Below, in pieces: positions 18,143-25,610 of a stretch of 64,000 nt of DNA (the first letter of the stretch is position 1; each line of letters starts with the position of its first letter). The notes beneath the pieces were generated by a model. It worked only from the letters and a program-made list of their open reading frames with translations. It did no database searches and had not been told where the DNA came from. This stretch comes from CADEED01 sp963839685. Its GTDB lineage: Bacteria > Pseudomonadota > Gammaproteobacteria > Steroidobacterales > Steroidobacteraceae. The translations under genes and the position numbers were made by a program. Where the stretch lies: NCBI GenBank assembly GCA_963839685.1, contig CAWIVS010000003.1, positions 21,380-85,379 on the forward strand. Reading direction: 5' to 3'.

Positions 18143-18452
18143 CTAGAAGCTGAGCTCGACTGCCATACGCGGCGCGATGCCTCGCGCTTCGAGGCCGACG
18201 AATTGTTCGTATTGTTCGTCAGTAAGGTTGTCAATGACAAGATAGGTCTCGAGGCGTGGCGATACGTGCCACACCGCGCTCACATCGACGCGGGTGTAGG
18301 CGGGCAGATCCAGGTCGCCGCTGGCGATCGACGAGTCGAAGGTCGAACCCACATACGTGGCCGCCGCTGAGAACTTGAGCATCGTGCTCGGCGCCCAATG
18401 GGCGCCGAGACCCGCGCGCCACTCGGGCCGGTTGCGCAGCTCGACTTGGCAA
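18143..18452 (-). pseudogene. TonB-dependent receptor, C-terminal remnant
   Basis: Reading the minus strand from about 18450, the frame gives VELRNRPEWRAGLGAHWAPS then MLKFSAAATYVGSTFDSS, YTRVDVSAVWHVSPRLETYL and DNLTDEQYEQFVG, ending AVELSF-stop. This is the last roughly 100 residues of a TonB receptor barrel with the required terminal Phe. Upstream the frame stops (TGA near 18478) and no receptor sequence continues in any frame I followed, so this is a true truncation. Lying beside a xyloglucanase, it may be all that is left of a xyloglucan-oligosaccharide uptake receptor. Confidence 0.75.
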
Positions 18453-18673
18453 TCCGGGGCGTGACCTACTGGGTATCAATGGCAGTGTAGATACGACTGC
18501 TAGGTCATACAGAGCGGGTAGCTGGACGTCAACTACAAGATATTCTTCATTCAAAGCGGGAGTTGAAGATTGCCCCGGCCACGCATCGCCGCCGGTTCGT
18601 CTGAAAACGTGGTCAACTGTCGTGCCTTTTCACATCGTATAACCCGTGAATAGATCTTTCGGAGACTTCTCCA

Positions 18674-19594
18674 GTGATTAAGCGCTCGCTCTTTGCATTT
18701 TCGGTTGGTTGCTTCTTGCTAGTTCTTGGGCTCCCGGCTCGTTCCGATGTGGTTCAATCCGCCGCATCAGGCAACCTCAAGGTCGTGCTGTTGGGCACCG
18801 GCATGGGACCACGAGTCAATCTGCAGCAGTTCGGTGCCAGTACGCTGGTGGAGGCCGGAAGCGTGCGGTTGCTCTTCGACTGTGGTCGCGGTGCCACGCA
18901 GCGTTTGACGCAGGTTGGCGTCCCGATCGGATCGATCAGTCGCTTGTTCTTAACACACCTGCATTCTGATCACGTGATTCAGATTCCAGACCTGCTCTTG
19001 ACGGGGTGGGCCGGCGGAGGGCGCAAGACGGCGTTGGAAGTGTGGGGGCCGGAGGGCACTCGCGAGATGATGGATCACATGCAGGAGGCGTTCGCCTTCG
19101 ATATTCACATGCGCCGCAATGTGGACGAAAAGCGTAGTGCTGAAGGCATCAAGGTTGTGAGCCACGATGTCGAGCAAGGCGTCATTCTTGACGAGCAGGG
19201 TGTGAAGGTGACCGCATTTCTGGTGGACCATGGTCTCGTGGTGCCTGCATTCGGTTTTCGCGTCGACTACCGTGGCCGTTCGGTCGTGTTGTCCGGAGAT
19301 ACGCGCGTCTCGGAGAACCTCGTCCGGTTTGCACAGGGTATTGATGTGCTCGTACATGAAGTTGCCGATGCGGAAGCCAACCCGGAAACTGGACGGCGAC
19401 ACACTACGCCCGAGCAGGCGGGAGCGCTATTCACTCGTGTAAAGCCTCGGCTGGCCGTCTACTCGCATGCACCCAATTCCGAGAGCGTGATCGCTCAAAC
19501 ACGGAAGACGTATTCGGGCCCGCTCGAGGGAGCTGAAGACATGCTCACAATCGAAATCGGCGAGAAGATAGATGTTCGCCACTTCGGGCACTGA
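18674..19594 (+). CDS. Secreted metallo-beta-lactamase-fold hydrolase (RNase Z/arylsulfatase-like)
   Basis: 306 residues, GTG start after CGGAGA. Signal peptide (FSVGCFLLVLGLPARS). The MBL fold shows VVLLGTGMGPRVNLQQFGAS, the zinc motif THLHSDH near residue 95, a later VDHG His, SGDTR Asp and a final YSHAP His, the arrangement of tRNase Z / AtsA-type phosphodiesterases or arylsulfatases. The signal peptide argues for a periplasmic phospho- or sulfo-ester hydrolase instead of tRNA processing. Base usage looks less GC-rich than most neighbours, fitting the idea that this stretch was acquired. No operon partner. Confidence 0.85.
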   Translation: MIKRSLFAFSVGCFLLVLGLPARSDVVQSAASGNLKVVLLGTGMGPRVNLQQFGASTLVEAGSVRLLFDCGRGATQRLTQVGVPIGSISRLFLTHLHSDHVIQIPDLLLTGWAGGGRKTALEVWGPEGTREMMDHMQEAFAFDIHMRRNVDEKRSAEGIKVVSHDVEQGVILDEQGVKVTAFLVDHGLVVPAFGFRVDYRGRSVVLSGDTRVSENLVRFAQGIDVLVHEVADAEANPETGRRHTTPEQAGALFTRVKPRLAVYSHAPNSESVIAQTRKTYSGPLEGAEDMLTIEIGEKIDVRHFGH

Positions 19595-19766
19595 GTTGCA
19601 GGCGTCTTCTTGCTTCAGCCCTGCTGGTGGCCCACATCATTTTGGAAGTTTTCGCACCTTGCGGGACTTTTGCGGGACCAGGTCCTGATTCGTGCTGCTG
19701 AGTGGTGCCAATGTGCAACGGGCGCCCAGCAAGTTATTGATTACTCAAGTCCTGAACGTCTACCCG

Positions 19767-19815
19767 CAGCACTCATAATGCCGTGGTCGAGGGTTCGATT
19801 CCTCCCTTTCCACCA
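19767..19815 (+). other. tRNA-Met(CAT)-like 3' half, remnant
   Basis: Looks like the 3' half of an elongator tRNA-Met: anticodon stem-loop CAGCA-CTCATAA-TGCCG (CAT at 19774-19776), variable loop TGGTC, T-arm GAGGG-TTCGATT-CCTCC and terminal ACCA (19812-19815). There is no D-arm or 5' acceptor strand upstream, the T-stem has a mismatch, and the acceptor side is one base short, so it cannot be a working tRNA. Such fragments commonly mark the far end of an integrated element. Followed 10 bases later by the 27-base repeat. Confidence 0.5.
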
Positions 19816-19825
19816 ATTTCTCCAG

Positions 19826-19852
19826 TGTCCATTCCGTTCACATGGGTAACGG
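19826..19852. repeat. 27-base repeat, copy 2
   Basis: Exact copy of 15604-15630. It starts 10 bases after the ACCA of the tRNA-Met-like fragment, the same spacing as copy 1 has from tRNA-Phe, and is immediately followed by a second, related end sequence (ATTCCGAGGACATGGGTAAC, 19856-19875) belonging to the IS481-type element. Confidence 0.8.
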
Positions 19853-21091
19853 ATTATTCCGAGGACATGGGTAACACCTTAGCAGCGAACGGATTCTCGG
19901 CGCACTCGAACCGCGAGCTCTCATGGTCGAAGAACCCCAGGTCGTAGTGCATGAAGCTGATCAGCCAGACTTTTTCCTCGACCTCTTTGACGCCGACGTT
20001 TTGCCCGGCGAATACGGTGGAGAGATTGATCTTGCGTGAACCGAAGCACACCCGCCCGCACATGGTGACGGCGACGGTGCGATCGTGGAATGGGTACTCG
20101 AGCGCGATCGAGGCCGTGAAACGCACGCTCTGAGGGTCGGTAGAACTCACCCGGATAACGCATCTCGATCGCCTGATGCGGCCGCTCCTGGTTGTAGCAC
20201 TCGATGAACCGATCGAACTTCTCCTGCTGCTGGAGGAAGTTGTTAGCCGCGGGCTTGGTGGTCTCCTTCTTCAAGGTCAGGTGCATGCGCTCATGCCGCC
20301 CGTTCTGCGTGGGCCGGCCAGGCTGGATGCGTTCGAGGCCGATCCCTAATCGCAGCCACCACACCGACAGCTTCGAGAGCCCGAAGATCGCGCTGGCGCT
20401 CGCGAACGGCGCGCCGTTGTCGGTGCGGATGGACTTCGGCAGGCCAAAGTCCTTGAAGGCACGCTCGAACACGGTAAATGCAGGCTCGGCGTGCGTGCTG
20501 GCCAAGGCATCGCAACAGATCAGGTAGCGTGAGGCGAAGTCGGTGATGGTGAGCGGATAGCAATAGCGCTGATCGGTGAGCATGAACTCGCCCTTGAAGT
20601 CGGCGCACCACAGATCGTTCGGCGAGGTGGGAGTGGAGAGGGTCGTGCCTTGCGCGTGGTGGCGACGCTCGCGGCCGTGGACCACCAGGCCATGCGATCG
20701 AGGACCGCGTGCACCGTACTGACGGCCGGTGGCTTGATGTCCGGGAAGCGACGGCGCAGCTTGGCGCGGATCTTCGGCGCACCCCAGCTCGGATGCTCCT
20801 GCTTGAGCGACAGGATGAGCGTCTCGATCTGGAACGGCAGGCGGTTAGCTTGCCGGTACGGGCGACGACTGCGGTCGGTGAGCCCTTCCAGGCCTATGTC
20901 CTTGTACCGCGTGAAGATCTTGTAGCCGGTCTTGCGCGAGATATCGAACTCCCGGCACAGCTCGGCCATCTTCTCGCCCTCCAGCAGGCGAGCCACAAAC
21001 CGCAGGCGCTCGTCCATCTTGCAACACTCCCGCCACGGCATATGCGCCCCCGCAAATGCCGGAAAGTGTTACCTATGTGTCCGGAATGAAC
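19827..21091 (-). mobile_element. IS481-type insertion sequence
   Basis: About 1.25 kb around a broken transposase. Right terminal repeat, read inward from 21088, is ATTCCGGACACATAGGTAAC; the left end at 19856 is ATTCCGAGGACATGGGTAAC, and a further similar copy lies at 19831-19850, so the left terminus appears doubled. I see no clear target duplication. Outer boundaries are uncertain by about 30 bases on the left. Confidence 0.75.
19854..21041 (-). pseudogene. IS481-family transposase, two frame breaks
   Basis: Three consecutive minus-strand frames make one DDE transposase of about 390 residues. Part 1 (21041 to about 20690): MPWRECCKMDERLRFVARLL, HTH EKMAELCREFDISRKTGYKI, HPSWGAPKIRAKLRR. 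Part 2 (about 20690 to 20150): PNDLWCADFKGEF (first Asp), GLPKSIRTDNGAPFASA (second Asp), NGRHERMHLTLKKE (Glu), YNQERPHQAIEMRYPGEFY. Part 3 (about 20150 to 19854): LEYPFHDRTVAVTMCGRVCF, INLSTVFAGQNVGVK, and the ending NPFAAKVLPMSSE. All catalytic residues are present; only frames near 20690 and 20130 are broken. Confidence 0.88.
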
Positions 21092-21217
21092 TTCGCGTCA
21101 CATCGTTCCGCTTTCATTCCGTGGCGGCCGGGTCGGAATCCCGGCGCTCACTTCGCGAGCGCGCTCGGCCGGGCGAGAGCACGTTAAGTGCTCTCGCTAA
21201 GACGCCGGCCTCACCCA

Positions 21218-21230
21218 ACCCTGGCCACCA
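21218..21230 (+). repeat. Duplicate of tRNA-Phe 3' end (attR-like)
   Basis: ACCCTGGCCACCA is identical to the last 13 bases of tRNA-Phe (15581-15593), in the same orientation. Nothing else of a tRNA lies upstream. A direct repeat of a tRNA 3' end 5.6 kb downstream is the usual footprint of site-specific integration. Both this copy and the tRNA-Met fragment are followed by ATTTC. Confidence 0.6.
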
Positions 21231-21281
21231 ATTTCCTGTGACTCCGGCACACTTGCCCCGTCGTTATTCCGGGGGAATCGA

Positions 21282-22736
21282 GTGAGCAAAACCTTGCGAT
21301 CGAAAGTCGTTGTCGCAGTACTCGCGACGCTGTGCATTGCTACCAGCCTTGCTCACGCGCAGGCAAAGAGCCCTGGCGCAGACGAAGTCGCGTTTCGCGC
21401 GCTGTACAAGGAATTGATCGAGATCAACACGACGCGCTCGGTCGGTAACTGCACCGAGGCTGCCGAAGCCATGCGCAAGCGCCTGCTCGCCGCCGGCCTG
21501 CCGGCCGCGGACATGCAGATCCTGGCGCCGCCAGAAGCACCAAATGACGGCGCCCTGGTTGCGGTGCTGCGTGGCAAGGACAAAGCGGCCAAGCCCATCC
21601 TGCTGCTTGCGCATATCGACGTCGTGGAAGCGAAGCGTGAAGACTGGCAACGCGATCCATTCAAGCTGGTCGAGGAGAACGGATGGTTCTACGCCCGCGG
21701 CGCGAGTGACGACAAGGCCATGGCGGCGATCTTCACCGACAGCCTCATCCGCTACAAACAGGAAGGTTATCGACCGCGTCGCGATCTCAAGCTGGCGTTG
21801 ACCTGCGGCGAGGAGACGGCCGGGGCGGGCCTGTTCGACAGCGTGCGCTGGCTCGTGCAGACCCGACCCGAAGTGTTGAGTGCCGAGTTCGCAATCAACG
21901 AAGGTGCGGGCGGTGAGCTCGACAAGGACGGCAAGGCGGTCGCCTTGCAGATCCAGGCGGGCGAAAAGGTGTACCAGGACTTTGCACTCGAAGCGGTCGA
22001 TCCCGGCGGTCACAGCTCTCGACCCACTCAGAACAATGCGATCGTGCGACTCAGTGCTGCGCTGGCGAAGCTGGGTACCTACAACTTCCCGATTGGCCTG
22101 AACACGGTGACGCGAAGCTATTTTGAAGCCATGGCGAAGCTCGTCGAGCCGGATGTCGCCGCCGACATGCGCGCCGTGTTGAAGTCGCCGCCCGACGAGG
22201 CGGCGGCGACGCGACTCTGGTCGCGAGATCCGTCCTGGAACGCCATGCTGCGCACGACCTGCATCGTCAGCATGATCGAAGGCGGACATGCACCGAACGC
22301 GTTGCCGCAACGAGTGAAGGCAAACGTCAACTGCCGCATCCTGCCGGGCACGCCGGTCGCGGATGTACAGGCGCAGATCGTCAAAGTGATTGCGGACGCT
22401 GCGATCACGGTGTCGCCGAAGGGCGAGGGCGGCGTGTCGTCGCCGATGCCGCCGCTGTCGGAGGCAATCGTGGGGCCGGCGCGCAAGGTGGCCGAAAAAA
22501 TCTGGCCCGGCGTCGCCATCGTGCCGACGATGCTGCCCGGCTACACCGACGGAAAGTACCTCAACCCGGCCGGCGTCCCGACGTATGGACTGTCCGGTCT
22601 TTTCGAAGACGCCGAGGGCAACTACATTCATGGACTCAATGAGCGCATGCGCGTGCAGTCGCTCATGGAAGGGCGGCAGTTCCTTTACGAAGTCATCAAG
22701 CTCTACGCGGACAGCATCGGCCCTGGAAGTCACTGA
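21282..22736 (+). CDS. Secreted M20-family zinc metallopeptidase
   Basis: 484 residues, GTG start, signal peptide (VVVAVLATLCIATSLAHAQA). Di-zinc M20 core: LLLAHIDVVEA (His-x-Asp), RGASDDKAMAA (bridging Asp), CGEETAGAG (catalytic Glu-Glu), and a C-terminal LPGYTDGKYL with Asp and YIHGLNER His. The lid/dimerisation domain spans about 230-350 (AVDPGGHSSRPTQNNAIVRL). Family members are aminoacylases, dipeptidases and carboxypeptidases. The downstream gene, 36 bases away, is an exported D-aminoacylase-like protein, so the pair may process acylated or D-residue peptides in the periplasm. Confidence 0.92.
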   Translation: MSKTLRSKVVVAVLATLCIATSLAHAQAKSPGADEVAFRALYKELIEINTTRSVGNCTEAAEAMRKRLLAAGLPAADMQILAPPEAPNDGALVAVLRGKDKAAKPILLLAHIDVVEAKREDWQRDPFKLVEENGWFYARGASDDKAMAAIFTDSLIRYKQEGYRPRRDLKLALTCGEETAGAGLFDSVRWLVQTRPEVLSAEFAINEGAGGELDKDGKAVALQIQAGEKVYQDFALEAVDPGGHSSRPTQNNAIVRLSAALAKLGTYNFPIGLNTVTRSYFEAMAKLVEPDVAADMRAVLKSPPDEAAATRLWSRDPSWNAMLRTTCIVSMIEGGHAPNALPQRVKANVNCRILPGTPVADVQAQIVKVIADAAITVSPKGEGGVSSPMPPLSEAIVGPARKVAEKIWPGVAIVPTMLPGYTDGKYLNPAGVPTYGLSGLFEDAEGNYIHGLNERMRVQSLMEGRQFLYEVIKLYADSIGPGSH

Positions 22737-22772
22737 AAATCCGCCGACGTGCCACTGCTTGAGGTCATCGAC

Positions 22773-24471
22773 ATGAACAAGCTCGCATTCCTTTGCGCGC
22801 TGTCCCTCGCGCTTGTGGCCTGCGCGAATCAGCCGCCGGTCGAGTCCTACGACGTACTGATTCGCAACGGCACTGTCTACGACGGATCGGGCGCCGCAGG
22901 CACAGCCGCAGACGTGGGAATTCGCGGCGGAAAAGTCGCCGCCGTCGGCGATCTGACCAGCGCACAGGCCGAACTCAACATCGACGCAAGTGGGCTCGCG
23001 GTCGCACCGGGCTTCATCAACATGCTTTCGTGGGCGACGGAATCGTTGATCGAAGACGGCCGCGCGCTCTCCGACGTGAAGCAGGGTGTCACGCTCGAAG
23101 TGATGGGCGAGGGCAGGTCGATGGGGCCGCTCAATCCGACCATGAAAGAAGAGATGAAGAAGGAGCAGGGCGACATTCGCTTCGACGTTGCCTGGACCAC
23201 ACTGGGCGAATATCTGGAGTATCTCGAGAAGCGCGGCGTTTCCGTGAACGTCGCTTCGTTCGTCGGCGCGGCGACGGTGCGCATTCATGAGCTCGGTCAT
23301 GCCAATCGCGCGCCGACCGCCGAAGAGTTGGCGCGCATGCAAACGCTGGTCCGCGACGCGATGGAGCAAGGCGCGATGGGGGTCGGCAGCTCACTTATCT
23401 ATGCGCCCGGCTTCTATGCGAAGACCGATGAGCTGAAGGCGCTGGTTGCGGCCGCGGCGGAATCCGGCGGCGGTTACATCTCGCACATGCGCAGCGAGGG
23501 TGATCAGTTCATGGAGGCGCTGGATGAGCTCATCGACATTGCGCGCAGCACCGGCGCACATGCCGAGGCGTACCACCTGAAGGCGGCGGGCCGCGACAAT
23601 TGGCCAAAGATGCAGGAAGCGATTCGCGAGATCGAGGAAGCGCGCAAGTCGGGTTTGTCGGTGTCGGCGGACATGTATCCGTATCCCGCGGGAGCCACGG
23701 GCCTCGATGCATGTATGGACCCTGCCGTGAAAGAAGGTGGCGTTGATGCGTGGGTAGAGCGGCTCAAGAAGCCCGATGTGCGTAAGACCGTCGTCGATGC
23801 GATGTTCGTGAAGGCCAAGTCCTGGGAGAACCTCTGCCAAAGCGCCGGTAGCTGCGGACAACATCGTGCTGGCAGGCTTCAAGCAGGAGAAGCTGAAACC
23901 GTTGACCGGCAAGACGCTCACCGAAGTAGCGAAGCTGCGCGGCAAATCGCCGGCGGAAACGGCTGTCGATCTCATCATCGAGGATCACGCTCGTATTGAC
24001 ACGGTGTTTTTCCTGATGTCAGAGGAGAACGTGAAGCTCGGATTGTCGCAACCATGGGTGAGCCTGGGATCGGATGCGGAAGCGTCCGCGCCCGAGGGGG
24101 TATTCCTGAAGAGCAGTACGCATCCGCGCGCCTACGGGACATTCGCTCGTTTTCTCGGGAGATATGTGCGCGATGAGAAAGTGACGACGCTGCCAGATGC
24201 GATTCGTCGTCTCACCGGCTTGCCCGCACAAAATCTCAAGCTGAAGGACCGCGGCTGTCTCAAGGTCGGTTGTTACGCGGATGTCGCGGTGTTCGATCCC
24301 GCCAGGATTCAAGACCACGCGACGTTCGCCAAGCCGCATCAACCGGCAAGCGGTGTGCAGCACGTGCTGGTGAACGGCGTGCAAGTCCTCAAGGACGGCG
24401 AACACACGGGCGCCACACCCGGCCGGGTGGTGCGCGGTCCCGGTTATCGGGCGCCGCCAATGAACGAATAA
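22773..24471 (+). CDS. N-acyl-D-amino-acid deacylase-like amidohydrolase, lipoprotein (frameshifted)
   Basis: ATG 22773 opens a lipoprotein signal (LAFLCALSLALVACANQPPV). The amidohydrolase body starts YDVLIRNGTVYDGSGAAGTA; frame 1 runs to about 23838 and the neighbouring frame continues VAADNIVLAGFKQEKLKPLT to TAA 24471, ending NPETGR-free ...VVRGPGYRAPPMNE. Total about 566 residues, normal for D-aminoacylases. The usual metal HxH after GFID is replaced by GFINMLSWATES and the metal Cys region reads EVMGEGRSMGPL; the two later His sites remain (GYISHMRSEG, AEAYHLKAAG). It therefore belongs to the divergent branch with altered metal site. Operon with the M20 peptidase. Confidence 0.85.
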
Positions 24472-24477
24472 GGTTTG

Positions 24478-24909
24478 TCACAGGCAGGCCGAGGGATCCG
24501 AGTCGAGCATGGCGCGGCAGCCGGCCAGTGGTAGCGTCACCAGCGTGGAAGGCCCGCACATGGTGACGCTCACCCGTCGCGCGCAGCCAACAATGAGCGG
24601 GGCTTCGCCGAACCAGAAGCCCGGCACACTGAGATGTAGGAGGTGCGGTGCAGCACCGAGCGTACCGCTCTCAATCTCCACAGCGCCTTCAACGAGCGCC
24701 CATAATCCGCCTGGCGAATCGCCCGCCCGGCAGACCGGGTCGCCTTTCGCGAAGTCACGCAGCTCGGTACGCGCCAATACAGCGGACCGAAACTCCGGCG
24801 AGGTAAACGACAGCCAGCCGCGCCGGGAGAGGAATGCGTCGACGTCAGATTTTTCCTTCACGATGGCTGGTGGACTGCGCAATTTTGGATAGTGGCCGAT
24901 GGCACGCAT
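24478..24909 (-). CDS. Stand-alone Crp/Fnr-type cyclic-nucleotide-binding domain, no HTH
   Basis: 143 residues. A single cNMP-binding jelly roll: LARTELRDFAKGDPVCRAGD, GLWALVEGAVEIESGTLGAA, HLSVPGFWFGEAPLIVG, then VTMCGPSTLVTLPLAGCRAM. Normal Crp/Fnr proteins continue with a dimer helix and winged HTH (another 80-90 residues), but here TGA follows DPSACL and only six bases separate it from the end of the convergent amidohydrolase gene. The phosphate-binding RxS/T motif is not obvious, so ligand is uncertain. Either a truncated regulator or a free-standing sensor domain. Confidence 0.7.
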   Translation of the reverse strand: MRAIGHYPKLRSPPAIVKEKSDVDAFLSRRGWLSFTSPEFRSAVLARTELRDFAKGDPVCRAGDSPGGLWALVEGAVEIESGTLGAAPHLLHLSVPGFWFGEAPLIVGCARRVSVTMCGPSTLVTLPLAGCRAMLDSDPSACL

Positions 24910-24980
24910 TGCTAGCCTTTAGCAATGCGATGGCACGCCCGGGCGTGCTGTCGACAAGCAACATAATTCAGGGGAAATAC

Positions 24981-25610
24981 ATGAATTTTCGCCGCAGGCT
25001 CAGCTGCGCTCTCACGGTATTGGTGTCGACATTGATGGCATCGACAGGTCAGGCGACCACCGTGAAGCCGATGAACATCGTCGATCTCATCGACCATTCC
25101 GCAACCATTGTTGCGGGCCGTGTCGAGAAGGTGACGGACGGATTCACCGCCGCCGGTCTGCCATACACCGAGGTCACGGTGCACGTGCTCGATCGTTTCC
25201 GCGGTGTGAGTGGCAACACTTTCAAGTTCCGCCAGTTCGGACTCAGCGCGCCGCGCACCATGCCGGACGGCAAGGTTTATCTCGGCGGTCGCCCCGAGGG
25301 CTGGCCCACGTTCAGACCTGGCGAAGTGAGTCTGCTGTTCCTGTACGCGAAGGGGCGGACCACGGGCTTTCGGACCACCGTCGGTCTCGGCTACGGCAAG
25401 CTCGGCATGGGTAACGGCGTGGCCGTGAATGCCTACGACAACGTCGGCCTGTTCTCGAACGTGCAGATCGACCGCAACAAGCTCAGCGCCGACGAGCAGA
25501 AGATGTTCAACGGCAAGAACGGTCCGGTGAGTGCCGAGACGCTGCGCAATTTCCTGCGCCGCGCCATCGACCAGAAGCTGACCCCGGGGAGCAACGCCAA
25601 TGCGCAGTAA
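24981..25610 (+). CDS. Exported protein of unknown function, partner of metzincin gene
   Basis: 209 residues from ATG 24981, after GGGGAAATAC. Signal peptide (CALTVLVSTLMASTGQATTV). The mature part is a beta-rich domain (VDLIDHSATIVAGRVEKVTD, VTVHVLDRFRGVSGNTFKFR, LGGRPEGWPTFRPGEVSLLF) resembling the OB-like modules often found next to secreted matrixin-type proteases. No catalytic motif. The stop lies inside the next gene (ATG 25600, 11-base overlap), so the two are translated together and probably act together outside the cytoplasm. Confidence 0.75.
   Translation: MNFRRRLSCALTVLVSTLMASTGQATTVKPMNIVDLIDHSATIVAGRVEKVTDGFTAAGLPYTEVTVHVLDRFRGVSGNTFKFRQFGLSAPRTMPDGKVYLGGRPEGWPTFRPGEVSLLFLYAKGRTTGFRTTVGLGYGKLGMGNGVAVNAYDNVGLFSNVQIDRNKLSADEQKMFNGKNGPVSAETLRNFLRRAIDQKLTPGSNANAQ

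Noticed and set aside
19767..19815. Complete tRNA-Met gene
   Set aside because: Only the anticodon and T-arm side exist; no D-arm or 5' acceptor, and the acceptor side is one base short.
21264..23369. 701-codon minus frame under the M20 peptidase and amidohydrolase
   Set aside because: Both plus-strand genes have signal peptides and catalytic motifs; antisense translation is His/Arg-rich noise.
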